Source: Thalassotalea crassostreae
Lineage (GTDB): Bacteria; Pseudomonadota; Gammaproteobacteria; Enterobacterales; Alteromonadaceae
NCBI RefSeq assembly: GCF_001831495.1
Contig: NZ_CP017689.1
Span: forward strand, 186,001-250,000
Reading direction: 5' to 3'
Length of the DNA stretch: 64,000 nt
The notes below the pieces were generated by a model, which did no database searches, was not told where the DNA came from, and worked only from the letters and a program-made list of their open reading frames with translations. The position numbers and the translations under genes were made by a program. Below, piece by piece: positions 56,819 to 64,000 of the stretch (the stretch's first letter is position 1; the number at the start of each line of letters is the position of its first letter).

Positions 56819-57670
56819 CTAAGCGTCCAACTCAACTTGTAGATTGTCAATTAAACGTGCTTTTCCACAATGGGCGGCAGCGAGAATAACTAACTTTTTA
56901 TCTTCAGCTGTTGCAGGGTTTAAAGTTCTTGCATGGCTGATATGAATATAATCTGTTTTCATCCCAGAGGCGTCAATTTTAGCTGCGGCTTGCTCAATTA
57001 ATGCGGAAAAGTTTTTGTTAGATTTTACTTCTTCGGCCAACCACAATAGTGTTTTACTTAGGTTAGTCGCAATTGATTTTTCATCCGCGGTTAAATAATT
57101 GTTGCGCGAGCTCATCGCCAAACCAGAACTTTCTCGCATTGTTGGTACTGGAATAATAGTGATTGGCATCGACAAGTCTTCTACCATCGATTGAATGACC
57201 TGCACTTGCTGGTAATCTTTTAATCCGAAACAAGCGATATCTGGTTGCACAATGTTAAATAATTTACATACTACCGTTGATACACCACGAAAATGTCCAG
57301 GGCGAGATTCTCCGCAGTAACCGTCCGATACGTCAGGTACTTCAACGTAAGTCTGATTCTCTAATCCTTTTGGATAAATAATTTCAGGAGTTGGCGTAAA
57401 CAAGATGTCGGTGTTTGCAGCGATAAGTTTCTGCTTATCATCATCCATTGTGCGAGGATAAGAATCGATATCTTCATTGGCACCAAATTGCATTGGATTA
57501 ACGAAAATACTCGCCACTATTTTATCAGCATGTTTATGTGCTTCTTCGATTAACGAGATATGGCCGGCATGAAGATTACCCATAGTAGGGACAAAGCCTA
57601 TAGTTAACCCTTGTTGACGCCAGTCGCTTATTTGCTGACGTAACTGTTCAATTGTTGCAACCGTTTGCAT
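56819..57670 (-). CDS. panC: Pantothenate synthetase
   Basis: The 283-residue enzyme has [15 protein letters not shown] (HxGH motif), [16 protein letters not shown] and the KMSKS-like MSSRNNYL. It joins pantoate and beta-alanine with ATP. It follows panB by 34 bp on the minus strand. The beta-alanine probably comes from PanP encoded just beyond the terminator. Confidence 0.97.
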   Translation of the reverse strand: MQTVATIEQLRQQISDWRQQGLTIGFVPTMGNLHAGHISLIEEAHKHADKIVASIFVNPMQFGANEDIDSYPRTMDDDKQKLIAANTDILFTPTPEIIYPKGLENQTYVEVPDVSDGYCGESRPGHFRGVSTVVCKLFNIVQPDIACFGLKDYQQVQVIQSMVEDLSMPITIIPVPTMRESSGLAMSSRNNYLTADEKSIATNLSKTLLWLAEEVKSNKNFSALIEQAAAKIDASGMKTDYIHISHARTLNPATAEDKKLVILAAAHCGKARLIDNLQVELDA

Positions 57671-57704
57671 AGTCTATAACGCTCTTTTTCTTTTGCTGCT
57701 ATTT

Positions 57705-58499
57705 TTAGCTGAAGCTGTGCTCAGGACCTGGGAAGTTTCCGCTTTCTACTTCACTTTTGTATAACGCCACAGCGTCGCTGATGCTGTTTGTGTCATTCAA
57801 GAAGTTGCGTGAAAACTTAGGGATTTTACCCACTGAAATGCCGAATGCATCGTGCATTACTAAAATCTGACCATCAGTGACATTGCCTGCACCTATGCCA
57901 ATTACTGGAATCGTTAAGGCTTCGGTAATCGCTTTAGCAAGTTCAGTAGGAATACATTCGACAACCAACACTTGAATACCGGCAGCTTCTAGCTGTTTGG
58001 CATCGTCAATCATTTGTAATGCTTTTTCGTTATCTCGTCCTTGTACTTTAAAGCCACCAAAGACATTAACAGATTGAGGTGTTAAGCCTAAATGACCACA
58101 AACCGGGACACTGCGTTCAACCAAACCTTTAATAGTTTCGACTAACCATTTTCCGCCTTCAAGTTTTACCATGTTAGCACCTGCTCGCATTAACTTAGCG
58201 GCGTTTTCATAAGTTTGCTCTGGTGTGGCATAACTCATAAATGGTAAGTCAGACATAACGAGCGCATTCTTTGCACCAGCTCGTACGCAACGAGTGTGGT
58301 AACAAATCTCATCCACAGTTACTGGTAAGGTATCCGATTGACCTTGCAGAACCATTCCTAATGAATCACCAATTAACATCGCATGAATGCCCGCTTGATC
58401 AAATTGTGAGCTGAAGCTCGCATCGTAAGCCGTGATGGTGGATATTTTTTGCCCTGCGTCTTTCATTTTTTGCAAGGTACTTGTGGTAATTCTACTCAT
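57705..58499 (-). CDS. panB: 3-methyl-2-oxobutanoate hydroxymethyltransferase
   Basis: The 264-residue TIM-barrel enzyme has [28 protein letters not shown] (Mg-binding Asp), MVKLEGG and VIGIGAG blocks. It forms ketopantoate from alpha-ketoisovalerate. First gene of panB-panC. folK lies 78 bp upstream on the same strand. Confidence 0.97.
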   Translation of the reverse strand: MSRITTSTLQKMKDAGQKISTITAYDASFSSQFDQAGIHAMLIGDSLGMVLQGQSDTLPVTVDEICYHTRCVRAGAKNALVMSDLPFMSYATPEQTYENAAKLMRAGANMVKLEGGKWLVETIKGLVERSVPVCGHLGLTPQSVNVFGGFKVQGRDNEKALQMIDDAKQLEAAGIQVLVVECIPTELAKAITEALTIPVIGIGAGNVTDGQILVMHDAFGISVGKIPKFSRNFLNDTNSISDAVALYKSEVESGNFPGPEHSFS

Positions 58500-58577
58500 A
58501 TTGAATGTCTTTTCTTAACTAATCGTAATTAATAAAATCTAATAGAAATTGAAAGCAACAGTGTCACAGAACATATT

Positions 58578-59072
58578 CTAGTGCAACTTAGCAACTATAT
58601 GTAGGCCATTTAAGGCTAATTTGTTTCTTAACGAAATGATACTAGTGCCATCAGGTAATGTTTCTGCGTCATTTATTTCTGCTAAAGGATAGATAACAAA
58701 CTCGCGTTCTTTCATGCCGTAATGAGGTACGGTAAGCCTTTCGTGAGCAATGATTTGTTGGTCGAACAGAAGAATATCTAAGTCGAGGATTCGAGCGCCC
58801 CAGCGCTCTTCTTTGCGCACACGGCCGAAATCTAATTCAATGCGTTGTAATTGATCGAGTAGCTCGAGTGGTAATAACTCTGTTTCGATAAGAGCAACCG
58901 CATTCATATAGTCGGGTTGGTCTTGCGGCCCCATAGGTTTGCTACCATAAAGCGAAGAAACTTTTACTAACTGTGTTTTCTCTATTTTTGCTAAATGCTT
59001 TATCGCGCGCTTGATTTGCTCACTTGGGTTATCCAAATTAGCACCTAAACCGATATAAACTTTATGAGTCAT
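58578..59072 (-). CDS. folK: HPPK, 6-hydroxymethyl-7,8-dihydropterin pyrophosphokinase
   Basis: The 164-residue enzyme has YIGLGANL (start), SSLYGSKPMGPQDQPDYMNAV, and the Mg-binding WGARILDLDILLF with LTVPHYGMKEREFV. It makes the activated pterin for dihydropteroate synthase. It lies 3 bp downstream of pcnB, a common gammaproteobacterial order. Confidence 0.96.
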   Translation of the reverse strand: MTHKVYIGLGANLDNPSEQIKRAIKHLAKIEKTQLVKVSSLYGSKPMGPQDQPDYMNAVALIETELLPLELLDQLQRIELDFGRVRKEERWGARILDLDILLFDQQIIAHERLTVPHYGMKEREFVIYPLAEINDAETLPDGTSIISLRNKLALNGLHIVAKLH

Positions 59073-59075
59073 CGA

Positions 59076-60461
59076 TTAATCTTTACTTGCAGGTTTGCGA
59101 CGACGACGGGTATTTCTGCGACGGTTACTTCGAACTCCTTTGAAACCCTTGACCATTTGTTGCTGTGTTTCATAAGGTGCTTCTTGGAAATTAGTCCACC
59201 AATTGGCAAGTTCTAATAGTTCACCGCCTTCAATTTCACCGCGCAGTAGTAAAAAATCGTACCCAGCTCTAAAGCGTTCATGTTCTAGCACTTTAAATGC
59301 CTTGTTTCCTTCGCGATGCATAAGCTTTTGTTGCAGGAACCAAATGTCTTTCATTGGATTTTGAAAACGTTTTGGTATCGCGATACAGCGTTGTTGCTCA
59401 GACATGGTTTCATTCATGCTCGCAAAAAACGCATCTTGATAAGGCATGCCGGTATTTACTAAGTTATTAATACCTTCTTCTATGTGATACCAAATAACCG
59501 CAGCTAATAAAAATGCCGGTGTTACTCGCTTGCCTTCATTGATACGTTTGTCAGTATTTTCTAATACCCGTGAAACGAACTTAACAGCATTACTCTGTGG
59601 CGACACCTTATAGGTTTTACTAATATGTGGAAATAGATATTCGAGTAATTGATACTGCTCTAGCAAGTGGAAGTTATCTGTTGCCTTACCACCTAAGAAT
59701 AATTTTAAATATTCTTCAAACATTCTAGCCGCAGGAATGTTCGCCATAAGAGGGGCTAATTCTTTGATCGGTTTCGCCGTTTCAGTTTCGATTTCCATAT
59801 CAAGTTTGGTGGCGAAACGAATAGCGCGCAGCATACGCACTGGATCTTCACGGTAGCGGGTTTCAGGATCACCAATTAAGCGAATCAGCTTGTTGTCGAT
59901 ATCACTAACGCCATTGGCAAAGTCATAAACTTTAAAATCTTTTATGGAGTAGTAAAGCGCATTAATGGTGAAATCACGGCGCTCAGCATCTTCGTCAATT
60001 GAACCATAGATGTTATCGCGTAATAACATGCCGTGTTCCGATTGCTTCGAGTGGGCTTTGGCCTTTGTCTCTTCGGCACTCGCATGATGTCCTCGAAATG
60101 TTGCAACTTCAATGATATCTCTGCCAAACACAATATGTGCAAGCCTAAATCTGCGGCCGATCAAGCGACAGTTTCTAAATAGTTTTTTGATTTGTTCAGG
60201 GGTTGCATTAGTCGCAATGTCGAAATCTTTTGGATGTTGGCCAAGCAGTATATCTCTAACACCGCCACCGACTAGGTATGCGTTATAACCACCTTTGTTG
60301 AGTCGATAAAGAACCTTTAACGCATTGTCACTTAACTCTTTACGAGAAATATTGTGCTCACCACGCTCAAATACAATTGGAAATTGTATATCTTCGCTAT
60401 GTTGATTTTTGTCTTTTGAGACCATTGATTTTATAAGCCTGTAAAAAGCGTTAAGTGCCAT
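59076..60461 (-). CDS. pcnB: Poly(A) polymerase I
   Basis: The 461-residue nucleotidyltransferase has LVGGGVRDILLGQHPKDFDIATNA (catalytic DxD), RRDFTINALYY and RMLRAIRFATKL, as in PcnB and CCA-adding enzymes. The long N-terminal extension and basic C-terminus (RSNRRRNTRRRRKPASKD) mark it as PcnB. It adds poly(A) tails that promote RNA decay. It heads the pcnB-folK pair. gluQRS lies upstream. Confidence 0.94.
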   Translation of the reverse strand: MALNAFYRLIKSMVSKDKNQHSEDIQFPIVFERGEHNISRKELSDNALKVLYRLNKGGYNAYLVGGGVRDILLGQHPKDFDIATNATPEQIKKLFRNCRLIGRRFRLAHIVFGRDIIEVATFRGHHASAEETKAKAHSKQSEHGMLLRDNIYGSIDEDAERRDFTINALYYSIKDFKVYDFANGVSDIDNKLIRLIGDPETRYREDPVRMLRAIRFATKLDMEIETETAKPIKELAPLMANIPAARMFEEYLKLFLGGKATDNFHLLEQYQLLEYLFPHISKTYKVSPQSNAVKFVSRVLENTDKRINEGKRVTPAFLLAAVIWYHIEEGINNLVNTGMPYQDAFFASMNETMSEQQRCIAIPKRFQNPMKDIWFLQQKLMHREGNKAFKVLEHERFRAGYDFLLLRGEIEGGELLELANWWTNFQEAPYETQQQMVKGFKGVRSNRRRNTRRRRKPASKD

Positions 60462-60596
60462 AGGTGTTAAATTGCCGTGCCCGATCCATTGTAAGCGATA
60501 TTAAAAAAATACCAACTCAATAATATTGCTGCGCATAATATATGATAGTAGCTAAAAAGAGAATGAAAACTGACAGTTATGCTGCGTTTATCTCAT

Positions 60597-61502
60597 TTAT
60601 AGCATGATTTCTTGTTTTTTCGGCACTAAATCGATTCGCCAATGACTAATTGCCCAATCTATTATCTTTTCGATAGATTCATTTTCAAGGTGTTGTGGAG
60701 GCTGCTGACCGAGAAATTTTAGTGCTTTTATTAGCGCTGGTTGCGGGTTATTGTTATCGATCGCTGGAGCACTATTTTGTTTACTTAGCTTATAACCTTG
60801 ATCGGTTATCGCCAGTGGTACATGCATATATTTTGGTGCTTCTGCCCCAAGTGTTTTGAACAAAGTTAATTGTCTTGCTGTCGGCTCTAGTAAATCACAA
60901 CCGCGAACCACTTCAGTGATCCCTTGATAAATATCATCAACTACAACCGCCAGTTGATATGCAAACAAGCCATCACGACGGTGAATAATAAAGTCTTCGG
61001 CGCTTAAAGCCGGGTCAACATGCACTGCGCCCTGAATACCGTCTACAAATTCATTACAATGATGTTCATTGACTAATCGGATGGCGCTGTTATCAAGACT
61101 ATGAGCCAAATTTTTACAGTGGCCAGTATAGATGCCTCCTGCTTTTTTAATCATTGCTCGAGTACATTGGCAGTAATAACTTAGCCCTTGCTGGTGCAGT
61201 TGCTCAAGTACTTGCCAATACAAATCACTTTGCTGACTTTGATAAAGCACACTTTCATCCCAGTGCAAACCATAGGCGTCTAATGTTTTTAATATTTCAC
61301 TATCGGCGCCAGGCATTTCTCTCGGTTTATCGATATCTTCAATTCGGATAAACCACTTACCATCGTTTGCTCGTGCCTGTAAAAAACTCGCAAGGGCTGC
61401 GACAAGGGAACCAAAATGAAGTAAACCCGAAGGGGAGGGAGCAAAACGGCCACGATACTGAGTATGTGGCCGTTTCGAAATTGTGTTTGCGATAGAAGTC
61501 AT
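60597..61502 (-). CDS. gluQRS: Glutamyl-Q tRNA(Asp) synthetase
   Basis: The 301-residue truncated glutamyl-tRNA synthetase lacks an anticodon-binding domain. It has the start YRGRFAPSPSGLLHFGSLVAA (HIGH-like), zinc-type cysteines in YCQCTR and YTGHC, and the KLSKQN (KMSKS-like) motif. It attaches glutamate to queuosine in tRNA-Asp. I chose ATG 61502; a TTG one codon earlier is possible. It follows dksA by 9 bp, the usual dksA-gluQRS operon. Confidence 0.95.
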   Translation of the reverse strand: MTSIANTISKRPHTQYRGRFAPSPSGLLHFGSLVAALASFLQARANDGKWFIRIEDIDKPREMPGADSEILKTLDAYGLHWDESVLYQSQQSDLYWQVLEQLHQQGLSYYCQCTRAMIKKAGGIYTGHCKNLAHSLDNSAIRLVNEHHCNEFVDGIQGAVHVDPALSAEDFIIHRRDGLFAYQLAVVVDDIYQGITEVVRGCDLLEPTARQLTLFKTLGAEAPKYMHVPLAITDQGYKLSKQNSAPAIDNNNPQPALIKALKFLGQQPPQHLENESIEKIIDWAISHWRIDLVPKKQEIML

Positions 61503-61511
61503 CAAACAGGA

Positions 61512-61961
61512 TTAACCTGCCATTTGACGCTCTTTAATTTCTGCAAGAGTTTTACACTCGATACATAAATCTGCAGTAGGGCGCGCTTCTAAACGCTTGA
61601 TGCCGATTTCAATACCACATGAATTACAGAAACCAAAATCACTTTCTTCAATTAATTGCAGAGTTTTTTCAATTTTCTTAATAAGCTTACGCTCTCGGTC
61701 ACGAGTACGTAATTCTAAACTGAACTCTTCTTCCTGCGCTGCGCGATCGACAGGATCTGGAAAGTTTGCTGCTTCATCTTTCATATGAGTTACAGTACGG
61801 TCTACTTCTTCACGAAGTTGCGCACGCCATGCTTCAAGGATCTTCTTAAAGTGAGCTTCTTGAGCCGTGTTCATGTATTCTTCACCAGCTTTTTCTACAT
61901 ACGGGTCTACGCCAGCTAGCGCCAGAATACCGATTGGTGAGTTTGCTTTTTTAGTTGGCAT
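61512..61961 (-). CDS. dksA: RNA polymerase-binding transcription factor DksA
   Basis: The 149-residue protein has a long coiled coil (about 33-110) with [23 protein letters not shown] at the tip side and a four-Cys zinc finger (CNSCG and CIECK). It works with ppGpp to repress rRNA and activate amino-acid promoters, including presumably the rrn promoters in this window. It is the first gene of dksA-gluQRS. Confidence 0.98.
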   Translation of the reverse strand: MPTKKANSPIGILALAGVDPYVEKAGEEYMNTAQEAHFKKILEAWRAQLREEVDRTVTHMKDEAANFPDPVDRAAQEEEFSLELRTRDRERKLIKKIEKTLQLIEESDFGFCNSCGIEIGIKRLEARPTADLCIECKTLAEIKERQMAG

Positions 61962-62131
61962 GCCGAATCTCCTAAATACTACTTAATTCGAAAAGCTAAA
62001 GTTTAAAGTTAATTGATTATCTATAACAGAATGTATTTACACTAGCAATCATTGCTTTATATAAAATGAATTAGGTTAGAGAAATTCATAGATGACAGGA
62101 AATATAAGGCCAAAATATTCAATATCAAGTG

Positions 62132-62839
62132 TTAATCAAAAATAAATTGAAGTTTTTTTGTTATTTCAATACCCGTTGCTTCAATATCACAGCCATAACA
62201 AAGAATTTCTACGCCATTTTTAATTGCTTCTTTTAGCAATTCTGCGTATTTATTATCAATGAAATCAGCAACTTTTACCTGATTTATACCCGAGTGCTGA
62301 ACACAGAATAAAAGTACCGCTCGTTTATTTTGTTTAACCAGCGACATTAATTCACGAATGTGTTTTTGCCCGCGAGTTGTCACTGCATCTGGAAAATAAC
62401 CGCAACCATCAATGAGTAAGGTGGTTGATTTTACTTCAACATAGCAATCAATTTTTTCTTCATCGCTAAGCATGACATCGATTCTTGAGTTTTCTTGCCC
62501 GTATTTCACTTCCGTCTTTAATGTTTGATAGCCAATTAGTTCATTAATAACACCATTGCTAATTGCCTCGACTACCAGCTGATTCGCGCGAGTTGTATTG
62601 ATACCAATCATATTACCGTCAAAATCTTGTGACAGCTCAAAAGTGCCAGGATATTTACGTTTCGGATTATCAGATAATGAATACCAAATTTTAAATCCAG
62701 GTTGTGCACAACCCGTCATCGCCCCAGTATTTGGACAATGAATTGTCGTGATAGTGCCGTCACTTAGTTCGATATCAGCGAGAAATCGTTTATAGCGTTT
62801 AATTAATGTTGCCGACTGATATACAGATTTAAATTTCAT
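62132..62839 (-). CDS. sfsA: Sugar fermentation stimulation protein SfsA
   Basis: The 235-residue protein has an N-terminal OB-like part ([23 protein letters not shown]) and a nuclease-like domain with SRIDVMLSD and YVEVKSTTL (the PD-ExK-like core). Once thought a regulator of maltose genes, it may be a nuclease. It overlaps the MaoC-like gene by 11 bases. sfsA upstream of dksA is a common gammaproteobacterial order. Confidence 0.95.
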   Translation of the reverse strand: MKFKSVYQSATLIKRYKRFLADIELSDGTITTIHCPNTGAMTGCAQPGFKIWYSLSDNPKRKYPGTFELSQDFDGNMIGINTTRANQLVVEAISNGVINELIGYQTLKTEVKYGQENSRIDVMLSDEEKIDCYVEVKSTTLLIDGCGYFPDAVTTRGQKHIRELMSLVKQNKRAVLLFCVQHSGINQVKVADFIDNKYAELLKEAIKNGVEILCYGCDIEATGIEITKKLQFIFD

Positions 62840-63275
62840 TATTTACATTTACCAATGATACGTTTAAAAAAGTCATTTTTAGTTCACCGTGTTGATTACT
62901 AATGTACAATTTTTTGGTGATAACGCCTTTACCTGGATTGCTAGCCGAGAGTCGTTTATCGGTTAACTCAATTTTTAAACTTAATGTTTCTCCAGCAAAT
63001 ACTGGCTTTAGCATTTTTAACTGGTCTATACCCAAACCTGCAACGGCATCAATTTCAAAATATGAGTTACTGTGAGCAAGTTTGGTTGCAATAGCAATAG
63101 TATGAACGGAACTTGCAAATAATTTGCCGATTTGATGTTTTTGAGCTGCTTTCTTACTGATATGAAATGGTTGTGGATCCCATTGTTTAGCAAACTCAAT
63201 AATTTCTTGTTCGCTAACATAGTAAGTTGCCGCAGAATCTACTGTTTCGCCAATGTTTAATTTATCGAAGTGCAA
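62829..63275 (-). CDS. MaoC family dehydratase / hotdog protein
   Basis: The 148-residue single-hotdog protein has the block [17 protein letters not shown], where the D-x4-H (hydratase 2 motif) is present, and [14 protein letters not shown]. Such proteins hydrate enoyl-CoA or act as accessory hotdog domains. Overlap with sfsA suggests co-transcription without a clear functional link. Substrate unknown. Confidence 0.82.
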   Translation of the reverse strand: MHFDKLNIGETVDSAATYYVSEQEIIEFAKQWDPQPFHISKKAAQKHQIGKLFASSVHTIAIATKLAHSNSYFEIDAVAGLGIDQLKMLKPVFAGETLSLKIELTDKRLSASNPGKGVITKKLYISNQHGELKMTFLNVSLVNVNNEI

Positions 63276-63460
63276 ACTAATTCCTTTGTAATATACATTA
63301 CCGTGGGAGATGGAAGTTTTGAGATACTTAGCCTATTATAGCTTGAAATTATTGACGAAAGGTAGATGAACTTTCGTTCCGAATTCTCTATGTCAGAATA
63401 AATTTTCAATTAAATCAACATCTTTATTAATTCTGACAACGCACTCAGACAGGAATTGTA

Positions 63461-64000
63461 ATGACACAATCAGCAATCATTAAAATAACCAATCAAAAAC
63501 AAGAAAACTGGCAGGCATCTAGTTCACTATCATTTGACGGTGACACTATTGCAATATTCGTCGCAGACGACAGCAATATAGATTTAAGAGCAATTCAAAA
63601 AGCAGGTCGAAAAATTGAAGGCTTAGGTGTTAAAAGTGCAACATTATCTGGCGACAACTGGTGTGAAATGAGTCAATGGGCATTTGCTCAGGGATTTAGC
63701 AAAGTTGGCAAGTACGAAGCAATTGAATTTTGTGGCAGTGAAGACGTTGTTGCGCGTTTAGCTGATAAACAAAGTGTTTATGCTTGGGCGCGCAATTTAA
63801 TCAATCAAACGCCATCACAATTAATTCCTGAAGGTCTGGCACAAAGTGCTTTAGCCTACATTAAAGGCTTAGCTCCTGATGCGGTGACAGCAGAAGTGAT
63901 CAGTGGCGAAAACCTTGAGCAGCAAGGATGGACAGGTGTTTATAACGTCGGTAAAGGTAGTGTTAATGAACCAGCTATGTTGGTTTTGGATTACAACCCA
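63461..64000 (+). CDS. pepB: Peptidase B (M17 leucyl aminopeptidase family), 3' truncated
   Basis: The gene begins at ATG 63461 and runs off the window after 180 codons. It aligns with E. coli PepB: RKIEGLGVKSATLSGDNW, YAWARNLINQTPSQLIPEGLAQ, GENLEQQGWTGVYNVGKGS and the end LDYNP. The metal-binding catalytic part lies beyond the edge. It removes N-terminal residues from peptides. It is divergent from the MaoC-like gene; the 185-bp gap should hold both promoters. Confidence 0.9.
   Translation, partial: MTQSAIIKITNQKQENWQASSSLSFDGDTIAIFVADDSNIDLRAIQKAGRKIEGLGVKSATLSGDNWCEMSQWAFAQGFSKVGKYEAIEFCGSEDVVARLADKQSVYAWARNLINQTPSQLIPEGLAQSALAYIKGLAPDAVTAEVISGENLEQQGWTGVYNVGKGSVNEPAMLVLDYNP

Overview
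The window is a low-GC chromosomal segment of a marine gammaproteobacterium. Gene content and order (pilMNOPQ-aroK-aroB-dam, prmA-dusB-fis, purH/purD, panP near panCB-folK-pcnB-gluQRS-dksA, an aa3-type cytochrome oxidase cluster and an rrn operon with tRNA-Ile and tRNA-Ala) suggest Alteromonadales, most likely the Colwellia/Thalassotalea group. That placement is an inference from protein and rRNA resemblance, not a computed phylogeny. Nearly all of it is core chromosome. I see no prophage, transposase, integron or CRISPR array.

Layout. 0-5.6 kb: the end of nfuA, an MFS carrier, a DinF-type MATE exporter, a secreted polysaccharide deacetylase, a GST-like protein and a YebC/TACO1-family protein. 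5.7-14.9 kb: a respiratory block on the minus strand with coxB (two fused cytochrome c domains), ctaD, ctaG and ctaE, then the assembly operon SURF1, a small CxxxC protein, ctaA, cyoE and SCO, with a DUF2909 membrane protein between the two groups. 15.3-18.8 kb: a DUF481 outer-membrane protein and penicillin-binding protein 1A. 19-25.5 kb: pilMNOPQ running into aroK and aroB. 25.6-29.7 kb: dam, a short DUF2970 gene with a GTG start, a TorF-like porin, rpe and trpS; damX and gph, usual members of this cluster, are absent here. 29.7-34 kb: an accessory stretch with an overlapping FHA-protein/trypsin-like protease pair, a STAS/SEC14-like protein, a YjbR protein and an uncharacterised membrane-anchored protein. 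34-41.2 kb: prmA, dusB-fis, purH, an exported COG4798 methyltransferase, purD and a membrane-anchored RRM protein.

41.2-47.5 kb is a complete rrn operon (16S, tRNA-Ile-GAT, tRNA-Ala-TGC, 23S, 5S) with tandem promoters, two boxA elements and RNase III-type processing stems. Downstream of the 5S terminator is a vestige of a second 5S 3' end with its own terminator. It is interrupted by a 49-nt palindrome-rich insert flanked by 6-bp direct repeats. The insert carries CATCCATG-core palindromes that also occur in the 23S-5S spacer. Next come a pair of inverted REP-like hairpins and a 19-nt direct repeat. 47.8-64 kb: pssA, a 2-oxoglutarate oxygenase, a thioesterase, a YajR-type MFS, a Gre-like factor, a YadGH-type ABC exporter with a TrmB-like methyltransferase, panP, panC-panB, folK-pcnB, gluQRS, dksA, sfsA, a MaoC-like protein, and the start of pepB running off the end.

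How the genes work together: the cox block supplies both the structural subunits and the copper and heme A delivery for one terminal oxidase. PilMNOPQ forms the alignment complex and secretin of type IV pili. panP, panC and panB supply the beta-alanine, pantoate and condensation steps of pantothenate synthesis. The most unusual signals are the repeat-laden rrn 3' flank, the CxxxC protein in the oxidase-assembly operon, the FHA/protease pair and the membrane-anchored RRM protein. No clearly new multi-gene system is evident.
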